A stretch of 64,000 nt of DNA from Diplolepis rosae (taxonomy: Eukaryota; Arthropoda; Insecta; Hymenoptera; Diplolepididae). The notes below the pieces were generated by a model that saw nothing but the letters and a program-made list of their open reading frames with translations, ran no database searches and was not told the origin of the DNA. The position numbers and the translations under genes are program-made. Below, piece by piece: positions 45,436 to 57,186 of the stretch. The stretch covers positions 8,354,501 to 8,418,500 of the forward strand of contig JAPYXD010000701.1 in assembly GCA_030998225.1 (NCBI GenBank). The letters are read 5' to 3'. Within the stretch, counting starts at the first letter, position 1, and each line of letters opens with the position of its first letter.

Positions 45436-45930
45436 GGGGATCCGTCACCGTTAATATTTTTATTCTTCGAGTTTAGACCTTCCATATAATTTTTTTATGT
45501 TTATTACCTTTATTTAGAAATATTTTCGAGGTTTTAAAAAATTTCAGCACTTTTATGTATTTTTAAAATAAAATTTATGGGCAATTTTTTGAGATTTTTT
45601 TACTGAATAATTTTTTTATTTTTTAACCAATTGTCATGCTTTTTTCTTTATTTTGTTCCTTACAATTTATAGCAACTTTTTGGTTATGGAAAATAAGGTG
45701 AATATTTATTCAAACATATGTTGTAACAAACACGGAAAATGTAAAAAGATAATTCTTGCTAAAAACGCGTTATTTGTAAATCGCAATAATTTTTTTTTAT
45801 TTTTCCAAGAGAAAAAATTCAGATTGTCCTGAAAATTTACAGACATGCTCAGAAAAATATAGAGAATAAAAAGATAAAATTTTTGGAAAATGTTTAAAAA
45901 ATCAAAAATATACTAATCAAAGGGTTCGAT
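45436..45930 (-). mobile_element. TTAA-type element (5481-6332 family), right-truncated
   Basis: TTAA then GGGGATCCGTCACCGTTAAT begins it, and the sequence follows the full copy in inverse orientation, with deletions, to ATATACTAATCAAAGGG. The terminal CCCCTTAA is lost. Confidence 0.78.
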
Positions 45931-46986
45931 ATAGGTAAAACGTTTAGAATTTGTCATTGTCGAAAAAGTTAGCAATTCTTGTAAAAAATATTTCATGTTT
46001 TTGAAGTAAATAAAAGAAATTGAATTTTTCAAATATTGACTAACATTAAGGGTGGGCGGGGTACAGTGGGAGGAAAGTAATACTTAGGATTACGGAATTA
46101 CATATTAACTTCAAAAATACAGTCGGCAGAAGAAATATTCAAAATCAATAAAGAAAAAGTGTCCTACTATGCCCCACTTTCCCTTATTATTTAATTTATT
46201 ATTTCTATCCCTATTATTATTTACGCTTCGCAGTATATATAAAGCGAAATTTTGAAGACCTAGAGTAATTTTTAGTATTGATCTATAATACATTAAGATT
46301 AAAAGTTGATCTATTTTGTATATATTTTTCTCATTGACATGCTGAATTGAAAGGAAATGTCAAATTCGACTTCTTGAAACCGTCACACTAAAAAAATGTT
46401 GTTTTATATTTTTATAAAATGAAAAACTTTCCTTTTTTGAAAAATGTCGTAACCATAAAACATTTTTTGCAAAGAGTTTTACTGAGTTACTCCTGAAATT
46501 TTGAAAGAATTAAAAAATCTTCCTTTCGTCGATGGATATTTCTGAATTTTATAAAAGTTGGCATCGGGTGAATATATAAATATAGTCGATGTACTGTTAA
46601 AATACAGTATGCCAGATTCGATCTTTCGAATAAATTACACCAGAGGCACATTTATTCATATGCTGAAATATTATTTATCGTGAAATATATTTTAGTCAAA
46701 GGAAATTATGAAGATTTTAAATAACTCGATTACTATCTAAATGCCTTTTCAACCAAGAAAGGCATTTGCAGCTCGGCAACATATTGATTTCTCCAGGGAG
46801 AAGACGATCTGATTTCTCGTGCATCCTATTTCCATGATCTAGATGAAAATTGTGTTCTTAGGTAGGGAAAATACTTTGCAAATTGCAAGATAATCTATTA
46901 TATTTGATGTCTCAAAAATAGCTACAAAAGCCGTTGATTTCACCTTCTGATATTTTATATTCATTATAAACAAATTTTCTTAGAAA
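45931..46986. other. AT-rich DNA, no gene recognised
   Basis: A few chance frames only (for example 46111-46293, minus). CAGCTCGGCAAC near 46770 sits in a slightly GC-richer patch. I see nothing supportable. Confidence 0.45.
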
Positions 46987-46989
46987 GTG

Positions 46990-47363
46990 CACTAAAAAAA
47001 ATTTAGTTGAATCAACAAAATTTTGGTAGGTTTGACCCTCGACTTTTGTTATTATACGAACAACAAAATTTTTAGTTGATCCAACACAATTTTTTAGATA
47101 AAAATCTTTGGTTCATTCTAACCAATATTTCTCTTGATCCTACGAAACATTTATTTGATGCTGTCAGATAATTTTGTTGATTTAACCAAAACAAATTTAT
47201 TCAGTGAAATTATCTAAAAAAATTGGTAATATCAAAAAAAAGCTTTGATTTACTCGAGCAATCGAATAAAAATTTAGTTCATGCTACCTAAATATTTTTT
47301 CAAATCAACCAGATAAAACCAAAAAATGAATTTGTTTAAGCAACTAAATTTTTCTTCTGGGTG
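46990..47363. mobile_element. MITE with TTAGTTGAATCAAC words
   Basis: CACTAAAAAAAATTTAGTTGA and CAACTAAATTTTTCTTCTGG form imperfect inverted ends. The interior is made of GTTGATCCAAC, AACAAAATTTT and TAACCAATATTT words. It belongs to the same architectural class as the family C elements. Confidence 0.6.
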
Positions 47364-47387
47364 TGATAGCATTAAAGTGGATTAATT

Positions 47388-48720
47388 TTACTGGTTCTTG
47401 AAATATTTATAAAATAAATCAAATGTTTTTTGAACCAACTCAATATTTTGTTGAATCTTGTTTCGATGCCTTCAATAAAATTTGATAATGCCAACAATAA
47501 TTTTATCAGTCTAATTAAACAATTTTTTAAATACAGCAAAAGAATTTTGTTTGGCCAAGAAAAAAGTTTTGTCAGGCCAACAAAATTATTTCCTCGAGAT
47601 AACATGATTTTTGTCAATTGTATAAAAGAGTTTTCCCAGTGCAACCGAAATATTTTTCCAAATGAACCAAATGAAGTCAACTAAATTTTCCTTCTGGGTG
47701 AACTAAGAAAAGAATTTATCCAACAAAACTTTTTTTGTTGTCCTAACAAAGCATTTTATTTCAATAACCAAAATTTGATTGATTTGAAAGCATGTTGTGT
47801 TGGTGCAACAAAATAATTTTGTCGCATTAATACCAACAAAATATTTAGTTGATTTAAGAAAACTGTTTTCTCTGTGGGAATTACATTTTACTCGTTCTTG
47901 AAATATTTATATAATAAAATAAACTTAATATTTTTCAACCAACTCAATATTTTGTAAAATCTTGTTTTGTTGCCTTTGATAACATTTGATCTAATAAAAC
48001 AATTTTATTAATCTAACAAAAGAATTTGGTTTGGCCAAGAAAAAAGTTTTGTCAGCCCAACAAAATTATTTCCTCGAGATAACATAATTTTTGTCAATTC
48101 TATAAAAGAGTTTTCTCAGTGCAACCGAAATATTTTCCCAAATGAACCAAATGAAGTCAACTAAATTTGCCTTCTGGGTGAACTAAGAAGAGAATTTATC
48201 CAACAAAACTGTTTATGTTGTCCTAACAAAAATTTTTGTTTGGATAACAAAAATTTGATTGATTTGGAAAAATGTTTTGTTGGTGCAACAAAAGAATCTT
48301 ATTGCATAGATACCAACAAAATATTTTGTTGATTTGAGATAACTGTTTTCTTAGTGTTTGATATCATTAAAGTGGATTACATTTTACACTGAGAAAACAG
48401 TTTTGTCAAATCAACAAAAATATTTTGTTAGTATTTAGCTAACAAAATTCATTTGTTGTGCTAACAAAACATTTTGCTATATCAATCAAATTTTGTTACT
48501 TAAACAAAATGTTTTGTTGGGACAACAAAAAAAGTTTTGTTGGATAAATTTTTTTCTCAGTGTACTGGTTCTTGAAAAATTTGATCTAATAAAACAATTT
48601 TGTTAATCTAACAAAAGAATTTGGTTTGGACAAGAAAAAAGTTTAAAAGAAAAAAATTATTTTCTCTAGCTAACATGATTTTTCTTAATTATATAAAACA
48701 GTTTTCTCAGTGCAGTATTT
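47388..48720. repeat. Tandem duplication, about 500-bp unit, 2.3 copies
   Basis: Units begin CTGGTTCTTGAAATATTTAT at about 47390, CTCGTTCTTGAAATATTTAT at about 47889, and CTGGTTCTTGAAAAATTTGA at 48565. The spacing of the first two is 499 bp. Each unit contains GGCCAAGAAAAAAGTTTTGTC and TTCTGGGTGAACTAAG (first 20 or fewer bases shared). The third unit is partial and is separated from the second by an inserted MITE. Confidence 0.85.
48387..48562. mobile_element. TA-flanked MITE, family C, copy 2
   Basis: CACTGAGAAAACAG and TTTTTTTCTCAGTG are the ends, flanked by TA. It is about 20 bp shorter than copy 1 at 8867-9063 because one internal TTTTGTTG block is missing. It is inserted exactly at the TA of the tandem-unit start TTTACTGGTTCTTG. 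The sister units at 47388 and 47887 show the empty site. Confidence 0.93.
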
Positions 48721-49350
48721 TTCAAAAAGTTTAAAGAATGCACATCATCCAATTTAGAAATAATCCCAATAAGTACTTGTTTTGATACATACACACAGTA
48801 GAAATTGAAATACGAAATATAAGAGTTTGCACTATGCTCTCTGAAAAATGTCTTCGTTTATTTCCTAACCTTTGAGACTCGATTTATCGCTCGCATACAA
48901 TCGACGAGTGTTTGCATGGAATTGAAAGAGATATTGTTTGACCGTGCACAGATGAGATAACAGGGAAATAAGTTATCGGTTTGGGTGGAACGTGTGCAGG
49001 GTGGTGAAGTAATAGAAAGTACCCCACCACCCATGTTTCTGGATTCCCAGTCTTCTGAGTTGGAAGACCGCCTCTTGTTGTCGAGAGCTGCTGTGGGACT
49101 GTAGATTTTCAAGTTTAACTCCTCTTGCTACTTCTTCTCACCTAAAGCATGACTTCGCATACCGATGACTTTATATCTTCTGATCCTGAATTTATCTAAG
49201 TTAGTCCTGGGCATAGGCTTCATCAATATCGCGTATCTTACAGAATTGAAAGAGAAACAAAATTAATTTACCAATAATTAATCAGTGTTTTACAGTAACG
49301 CGTTAGTTGTGATGACAGCACAGAAAAAGTTACATTTTTCACAAACGGTA
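48721..49350. other. Possibly single-copy DNA, no gene recognised
   Basis: 48840-49130 is repeat-free and nearer balanced in composition. A minus-strand frame of 84 residues (48858-49112) has no recognised relation. Confidence 0.4.
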
Positions 49351-49351
49351 A

Positions 49352-49490
49352 CTTCACACTTAGAAAAATATTTGGTTGGATCAAGTGAATAATTTTACGA
49401 TTGACCAAATTTTTGGTTGATTCGACCAAAAATTTTGGTTTGATTCACAAAAAGATTTAGTAGTATCAAATATATTTAATCTGGGTGCAG
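49352..49490. mobile_element. Small MITE-like element with TTGGTTGA words
   Basis: CACACTTAGAAAAATATTTGG starts it and ATCTGGGTGCAG ends it imperfectly. The interior reads GACCAAATTTTTGGTTGAT and CGACCAAAAATTTTGG. Confidence 0.5.
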
Positions 49491-49497
49491 TAAATGT

Positions 49498-50215
49498 ATA
49501 CTCAGAAAAAATTTTATTGATCCAACCAAAGTTTAATTGGATTAACCAAAGAATTTGCTTATTAGAGAGTAGACCAAATTTTTGGTTGAGTCAAACAAAA
49601 AATATGTTTTACGGAACCAAGGACTGTTTGTTTTGATATAATGTGGTTAAACAAACAAATAATTTAGTTTGTTTAATAAAATTTTGTTTAACTTAACCAA
49701 AGATCTTTGTTCATTTTACAAAATGGTTTGTTTAGTTTAAGTTTATTTTTAGGGAGTAACGGAAAAAGGTAGACCTCGAAAAATATTCAGTTGATCCAAA
49801 GAAAATTTGGTTGAATCAACAAAAGAATTTCTTACTATCAAGTTACCTAAATTATTGGTTAATTCAACTTTCAATTTTTTTAACCAACTTTGGTTGGAAG
49901 AGACAGTAACTTGATAGTAAGAAATTTTTTTGATTTAACCGAATTTTGCTTGGATTAAACGAATATATTTTCAAGGTTTATCTTTTTCTGTTACATCCTA
50001 AAAAATCAACTTGAACTAACCAAACTATTTTGTAAAATGAACTGAGATCTTTGATTAAGTCAAACGAAATTTTATTAAATTAAGTAAATTATTTGTTTGG
50101 TTTAACCAAATTATATCAAAGCAAACAACCCTTGCTTCCGTAAAACAAATTGTTTGCTTGACTCAACCAAAAATTTGGTCTACCCTCTAATAAGCAAATT
50201 TTTTGGAGACACACA
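49498..50215. repeat. Large palindrome of TTGGTTGA words
   Basis: GCTTATTAGAGAGTAGACC near 49557 is matched inverted by GGTCTACCCTCTAATAAGC near 50182. Similarity of the arms continues inward through ACGGAACCAAGG/CCTTGCTTCCGT and CTTACTATCAAGTTAC/AACTTGATAGTAAG to a centre near 49870. The left outer end TACTCAGAAAAAATTTTATTG resembles the MITE termini of this window. The arms are about 300 bp each. It is non-coding. Confidence 0.8.
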
Positions 50216-50235
50216 AAGGCTTTCTAACAAATTAA

Positions 50236-50902
50236 GGTAGTTGATCCACGAAAATTAGACCTCAGGCAAAAATAGATGATTTTGCTTTCAAGAATAGCAA
50301 TATTATTATTGAAGGGCTATTTTGGATGAGAAAAGATTAATTTCCATGAAACAAATTTAAAATACAGAAAAATAATTTTATTAATGAATTTTATTTTTGT
50401 CCCAAATTTTTTTCTTATCGCTTCTTACTAAATTTCAAAAAATTATGCAATTTTAATAAATTACAAATCACTGTTTCAAGAAAAAGATTCCCTAAAACTT
50501 AACCATTTCCAATTTTCGAGAATGAATTCTTTAATGGCTAAAATTATAAAAAAACAATTTTTCAAAACAAAATTTTTATAAACAAATTGCTATATTTGAA
50601 AATAATTAATTCATTTTCAAAAATTGGAAACGGTCATGTCGTAGAGAATCTTTTTCCTAAAGAAATGAACCATGATTTATTAAAATCGCATAATTTTTTA
50701 ATATTTGGTAAGTAGCGATAAGAAAATAAGTTTGGGCAAAAATAAAATTTATTAATAAAATTATTTTTTTGTGTTTCAAATTTCTTTCATGTAAAATAAT
50801 CTTTTCTCTTTCAAAATAGCCCTTCAATAATAATATTGCTATTCTTGAAAGCAAAATTATCTATTTTTGCCTGAGGTCTAATTTTCGTGGATGAAAACTA
50901 CC
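50236..50902. mobile_element. Foldback family F, full TTAA-flanked copy
   Basis: The left arm GGTAGTTGATCCACGAAAAT continues through TTAGACCTCAGGC and AAGAATAGCAATATTATTA. The right arm is its complement, ending GTGGATGAAAACTACC. TTAA lies outside both ends (50232-50235 and 50903-50906). The element is self-complementary over most of its 667 bp. Relics are at 34973-35432, 40060-40985 and 58216-58340. Confidence 0.87.
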
Positions 50903-51139
50903 TTAATCAACTCAAAAAATTGCCGTAAATTAACGAAACAGTATCAAACAAAAAAAGTTTTGTTCCAACAAAACAAACAATGGATAAATCAGTTGAGTAT
51001 ATTCATCATTATTTTACTTTGAGGTACTATGGGCAATACTATTCATTTATACCCTCAAGAATTGCAATGCATCCAATAATGTTTTTATGTCATCAAGAAA
51101 CGATTGCTCTTCATGATTCTTTTGACATTAAAAAATTGT

Positions 51140-51356
51140 TTATCCAATACTCAAAAAATACAGTTAAAATAACCGGTATTTCCATTAGGCCATATTTAAC
51201 ATAAATTTTTGATTAGAACAACTAGAAATTAGGTATTTTTTACCAGATTTTTCAGGAATAAATAGAAAATCTGGTTGGAATGAAAAGAATTTTAGTAAAA
51301 TCGACCAGAAAAGAATATTAGGTTTGGCCTAACCAGAATTTTGATTGTTCCAACTA
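51140..51356. repeat. Older relative of the neighbouring AACCGG MITE
   Basis: AATAACCGGTATTTCCATTA, GGCCATATTTAACAT and GGCCTAACCAGAATTTTG match words of the MITE that follows. It is probably an older, decayed copy adjacent to it. Confidence 0.5.
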
Positions 51357-51500
51357 CACACAAAAAAAGTCCAGTTCAAACAAACGGAATTCCGGTTAGG
51401 CCATATTTAACATTATTTTATGGTTATCTTAACCAGAAAGTAAATTTAATTATGGCCGAAACGTAATTCCGGTTGTTTTAACTGGACTTTTTCTTTAGTG
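51357..51500. mobile_element. TA-flanked MITE with AACCGGAATTCCGGTT words, 144 bp
   Basis: The ends CACACAAAAAAAGTCCAGTT and AACTGGACTTTTTCTTTAGTG are inverted repeats flanked by TA. The centre holds GGAATTCCGGTTAGGCC and GGCCGAAACGTAATTCC. It is very short and non-coding. Confidence 0.78.
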
Positions 51501-51502
51501 TA

Positions 51503-52484
51503 GACATTTTCTTGTGCGAACCCTTTTTGTTTTTGAGTGAGCTTTGTTATACATAACCCTCCATTAAATTCTTAGAAATAATCAATTTTAATAAATGGGA
51601 ACTCATTTTATGAACAAGAAAGGGATCAATTAATCAAGATGGTTATTAGTTTGTGAAAGAATATTGATAAATAGTTTAAAAATAAAAAAAATAAAAAATA
51701 AGAATTTAAGTTCAACAAGTACGAAATAATTTTCTTAAACATTGCTTACAATAAGTTAGGTTTTCTTTACTAGTTGAATAATTTTAGAGATTACAATATA
51801 ACAGTGTTTTTTGTCTGACTAAATGTAGACTAGTTCTACTGAAAAACTGAATGTCCCTATTTACACAATTGAATAGTGCCTTCATCATGCAAATTATGAT
51901 TCGAATCGGTGCAATAGAAATATAAAATGTATTTGTCCTTCATTGGCAAAATAATTTTGTTAAAAAATTAGTGAAAGTTCCTAATAATATTATTATTTAA
52001 TTAGTTGAGTTTGAAATTTCTGCCACTGCCTACATTATCGGAGAATCACTAGTCGCGTATCAGATAGGATACGTTGCCGACAGGTATCCTCGTAGTCAAT
52101 TTCAAACTCTTATATCGCAAATAAATGCAAATTAAATCCAAATTTAAAGAATTTGAAATCTTTAAATTATTATTTATTTCAAATTAAAGCGTCTTTTTTT
52201 TCCACAGAAATATTTCAAATTCTTTAAATTATTATTTATTAATCATCTTTATCAATTGATTTACATTAATCAAATAGAAATCAAATGTACCCAATCCAAA
52301 ACCATAAGATTTAAATTTCATTCAGATGCTTCATTTAGCCACTCAAAAGTTGTTATCCAAATTCTGTAAGTTTTGCATTTTTTTACGAAAATTTTAGGAA
52401 CATAGCATGTGAATATTTATTCGAAAAAGTGTTTTAAATAAAAACTATATATATATAATTTTTACTAAACAAATTATACAACTA
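51503..52484. other. AT-rich DNA, no gene recognised
   Basis: No repeat or frame is supportable. A small patch at 52020-52110 (GGAGAATCACTAGTCGCG) is richer in GC. Confidence 0.45.
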
Positions 52485-53325
52485 CCTTTAAGACTGAATC
52501 AGATGTTTTGCCTAGCTAAAGTCAGGTTTTACTACTGGAAACTGGATTAAGGGGTTAGGCCACTCCAGAGACAGACAAAAATAGGCAAATTTTGTGATTT
52601 TTTTTCAGCGAAACCATGAAAAAGATCGACATTACAAAATAGGATTTTTATTATAAGTATAATTGACTGCACAAAATAATTATGACAGTCATGATTTTCT
52701 ACTACTTAAAACTTTAAATGCGTTTATCTCAAAACTGCAATTTTCAAGTTGACCGGACACATTACTCAAATTTCAACTAATTCACTTGAAATTTTAACTG
52801 TATATTTAGAATTACATTGTCCATGAAAGTACTTGGAATTTTTTTATTATATTGCATAGTTCCTTTTATATTAACAATTTTCTGACTATTTTTTATGGAA
52901 TTTTATACTTTTTTACTTTAGAAGTGCAACGTTTAGGCAAAAATTAATATATCTAAAAAAGCCTAAGTATTTCTCTAGCTATTCTTATGTGTAATCAAAA
53001 AAACTTCAGTGATTCATCATAACTCAAAAATTACAGGAGCTGTTTGTCCGACCATGGACCTTCCAGAAATAAAAGCGTCATCGGAAAAATGCTACACAGT
53101 CGCCATTTTGCATCTGTCGCGTTAAAAAAATTATTTTGTAGAGTCAATTACATATGTAATAAAAACCCTATTTTGGGATCTCGATTTATTTCACGGTTTC
53201 GCTGAAAAAAAATCACAAAATATGTCTATCTTTGTCTGACTCTAGAGTGGACTAACCCCTTAAGATTGAATTAGATGTTTGCCGGACTAAAGTCGGGCTT
53301 TACTACTGGAAACTGCATTAAAGCC
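52485..53325. repeat. 60-bp direct repeat flanking a TTAA element
   Basis: TTAAGACTGAATCAGATG at 52485 and TTAAGATTGAATTAGATG at 53260 begin two copies of a roughly 63-bp unit. Each ends TACTACTGGAAACTG and then (G/C)ATTAA. The element at 52551-53259 lies between them. They are about 87% alike, so this is an older duplication and not a target-site duplication. Confidence 0.8.
52551..53259. mobile_element. TTAA-flanked element with GGGGTTAGGCCACTC ends
   Basis: The left end GGGGTTAGGCCACTCCAGAG pairs with the right end CTAGAGTGGACTAACCCC. TTAA lies on both sides. The terminal arms remain complementary for about 130 bp, including AAAAATCACAAAAT and CAGCGAAACC. The core near 52703 reads AAACTTTAAATGCGTTTATC, shared with the elements at 10.7 and 33.8 kb. 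Confidence 0.86.
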
Positions 53326-53845
53326 ATTCTATTGAAAGTTTCAATGGGAAAGAAGTAATATTATATTCTAATTTGAAATATTTCTCTTAGGGTTGTTCAG
53401 TTAAATCTCTAGTTGGAAGATTTTGATATTATGTGCTATTTTAAAGTACTGGTTCTCACTCGCAAGGTATTGCAGCGTCTTTGACGATTTCCTGAGTTAA
53501 CGCTCGCTTAATCATTCACGACGCTTCGACGCTCACGACTCAAGTGTTCTTCGAGCCCTTACAGGCACGTGAAAACACTCTAAGTATACTTTTCTCTCTG
53601 CGAACCAAATGGCGCTTCAACGCAACTGAGGTGAGCTTTTGCAAGTAAAAATAAAACACGAACTACCTCGTTGCTGTCTTGGATGAACGTTAAAAATGTT
53701 CCGCTGATTCTTTCAGTTCACGAGAAATACGAGCAAACTTGTTTTCTTTTGGTAATATACATTTTGATTTGAAAAGTTACTCTTCATTAAAAAGTGAAAA
53801 ATATGGACCATTGCAAGAATGTTTGATTCTTGTCTATAAGATTTT
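53326..53845. other. Unique DNA with a GC-richer patch
   Basis: 53450-53640 contains GACGCTTCGACGCTCACGAC and GGCGCTTCAACGCAACTGAG and shares no repeat with the window. No frame or splice signal is convincing. Confidence 0.4.
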
Positions 53846-53846
53846 C

Positions 53847-54052
53847 TCATCGACTGAGAAAGAGATTTGGTTGAATCAACAAAATTCTTTACTTAGTACA
53901 ATTTGATTGATTCAACCAAAATGTTTTAGTTACACTTAATTTCCAAGTATTTATTAGATTTAAGCAAAAAATTTGGTCAAGTCAATAAAATAATTTGTGA
54001 ATATAACAAAACAATTTTGTACACTGAACAACATTTGTTCTCTGAGTATTCA
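53847..54052. mobile_element. MITE-like element, TTTGGTTGAATCAAC words
   Basis: GACTGAGAAAGAGATTTGG starts it and CATTTGTTCTCTGAGT ends it, an imperfect inverted pair. The interior reads TTGGTTGAATCAACAAAA and GATTGATTCAACCAAAA. No clean target duplication. Confidence 0.6.
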
Positions 54053-57000
54053 AATATATCCGTTATTAATTTCACAAAATTAATTGGTTTCATAATTTAT
54101 TCAGCCATAAATTTCGAATTTATAACTCCTGCGAGTAACTATTGATGATTCTGATATGATTCAATCTAATTTTTCTTTTAATTTTTTAAAATAAACATTT
54201 TTTATTCAATGACTCGATATTTGCATTTTTAAAGTTCTCTTCAAATTTTTACTTTCTTTGTAACTGCATACCGTTCATGGGTTAATTTATTATTCTGAAG
54301 GCAACTATGTGCTAGATTTCTTTTCAAAGCAAGTCAAGAGAAATTTTTCATAAAGCCGGGTAAAGGTTTATTTGCACCTGAACAACGTTAATTTGCTCTT
54401 TAAAAATAAGAAACTTTTTTTTTAGTTTGGCATGTTTAGCTTTTGAAGAGAACTTGTCTTCTTGAACAAATTGCCAGACGTAATTCATTATTACTATTGA
54501 CATAACGACAAAAATTATATCTTGGAATGCTTCCTTCACTTTGGTATTCTCTGCTCTCGTCAGGAGAAATAAATATCTTTCTGAAATATGACTGCATGTT
54601 GTTTCGTTATTCATGTAGAGAAATTTACAAATGCATTTTGCTTGTCTGCTTTTGCATGAAAAACGACTTCATGGGCATAATGTTATAAGCATTGTGAGTT
54701 ACAAAATCTTGTTACTTTTTACTGCCATAAAAATGAACTATTTTTAATAGTTTCTGTATGATATATTTTCATATATTGTTTCAAACAATTTTGGTTCTGG
54801 AAAATGTACAATTTCAGTGTGTTTAAAAAAAGGATAAAAACTGAAATTTTCAGAAAATAACAAATAAAAAACCGAAACCATAGTGAGATTTTACAGCTAA
54901 AAATTTCGGAAATTTATTTTACAATTTATTAGATTATTCTTTGTTTTTATTTAAAAATTTATTTTCATCACCAAAATCCTAATAAATTTTCCTAAAATTT
55001 CTAGTAATTTACTATTTTAGAAAATACTTTTTTTAATTTAGGAAATTGAATATTATTTGCAATGTTTTAGGGAATTTTCTACCAACTCTCAGTAGTTTAC
55101 TGAAAAAGTTTGGATACATCCCATAAATTTTGCAATTTAAGAGAACTTTTTTTAGCATACCTCGGGGAAAATTCAAAACATTTTGGATTATTTTGTAATA
55201 TTTTAAACATTATTATTTGATGTACTTTTAAAAAGTGTTCATAGAATTTTCTTTACGAAATTTTAGAGGATACTTAGAAAAGTTTGTAAAATTTAGTCTC
55301 AACAATTTTTGAAAAAGTTCTCAAATAAATTTCAAATTATTTAGTTGAGTTTGAAATTTTTCGACAGAAAGATTTTTAATTCTTTATATTCTTAAATAAA
55401 ATTGTTCATAATGTACTTTTTTTAAAATACTTTAATTATAGGTATTAAAAGCTTAAATTTAGTTTGATTTAGTAAGTCATCATAAATCATTAGCAATAAA
55501 AATTTTGGTTGAAACTAGAATAACTAAACTGGAAATTTTCCATTTAAAACTAAAATACCAAAACCTAAAATTCTCTGAAAAAACTGTAAAATTGTACAGC
55601 CCTTGGAGCATTAAGTTAACAATTTCATTAATACCACCTAAAGTTTCAAAAGTTTTAAAAAGCCTATAAATTATTTTGGAAGATACTCACATAAATATTC
55701 GTAATTTTTTTTGTAGTGAATGTAGCAAATATATAGATTATACTACCAGATTGCGTGACTAGATTCAATAAAGCATCTCAGCTTTCACAATTTCTTTAAC
55801 TTCTCCATCATGACTTCATTTAATATACACTTTTGTGAAGATTAATGCAAGGTTTATAAAAAATTAGAGTCAGGTATAAAATTACATGGAAAAATTGTTC
55901 AATTTTAATTTCAAATCAGGGGATTGCAATCTTGTGGCTATAATAAAGTGGATATTAATAATTTTAATTACTGGTATTATAACATAACCCAGGTAATATT
56001 TTATTCTAAATGAGAAAGAACATTATATTTCGATCATTTTCGTGTCAAATGTATAATTTCCAATTCCAAAACAATTCCAGTTTTTTTGCTTTTGGGAATA
56101 ACTCCTCTGATTTTATTTACGAAATTCGCAGTCCTAATAATTTCAAATACTCTATTTATTTACGAGAAATTCAAATGGACGGCTTTAGCTTTGTGGTCAA
56201 GTCTACAAAATTAAAAATAGAGGATTCAAAATAGCGAACCTAGAAGTAGGAAATTGCGAGATATTATGTGAATCTTCATGACACTCAATTTTTATCAATA
56301 TTCTAGAATGCCAATTTGAATTTCGTGGTCATTGTTGCAAAATTGAAAATGATGAGTATAAAATAGTTGAATCTTGGAATATATAGCATAGTTTAAAGTA
56401 TCTTGTTTAGTTGTAAGTAGTTATGACGAAATAGCAGGAGGAAGAAAAAGTTTATTGGCTGCTGGCCAATCCGCGGTTTTGAGGCTCTATGTTCTCACTT
56501 ACAACCGTCTAGAGTGAAATAAGCGAATAATTAATGTTAGTTGCGTTGTCCACAAACGTAGGTCATGTCGAAAAGTCAAGGGTACAATTTTTTTCTCAAC
56601 ATTTTTATTACCATCTTAACCCTCTTACTGTTTCCGCAAGACTATTACACGCGAGAAGTTGTGGCATTCTGAAATGCACAGTTCATAACTGCTTTTACAG
56701 TTAATTGCCATATTCTTGACTGTCGACCTGAAAAGACGAAAGATTGTAATTTTTCACTTTACACGATATCAACGTTTTATTTTTCAAAAATTAAATGGCT
56801 ACTTGACTTTAAACTTTTAAAAAATTAAATAAATCAAATGCTTCTTTCTAATCTTACAGTTAAAAGAAATGGCTTTAAGAAAGTAAAATTTAATTTTGTC
56901 ACAGTCGAAGGTTTATTATTTTTTGCAGATGAAGCAAGAAACATTAAAATTTTATATCTAACAAAGAATGAGTAGTTGTGAAAAATTCTCTAAGGATTGA

Positions 57001-57186
57001 ATAGAAAAATAATCAATCATGGACAATAATATTTCTGCTTGAAGTAAATACAGATTTCTACTAGCTTACTTCAGAATTTTTGAAATTTTCAAATGAGTTT
57101 AACAGTTTTTAATTCAAGGAAGATACCATTTTTGAAAAGAATGAAAAAATTTTTAGTAGTTTTTGAAGTTTATAAGAAATTACAAT
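54053..57186. other. Long AT-rich stretch, no gene or element recognised
   Basis: Frames at 54348-54614 and 56010-56234 (88 and 74 residues) look like chance translation. 56450-56530 is slightly GC-richer, with GCTGGCCAATCCGCGG. I found no inverted-repeat ends or tandem structure in these 3 kb. Confidence 0.4.

Noticed and set aside
52485..53325. The 63-bp flanking repeats as target-site duplications or LTRs
   Set aside because: They are diverged and lie outside a clean TTAA duplication that already explains the insertion. There are no LTR hallmarks such as TG/CA ends or a primer-binding site.
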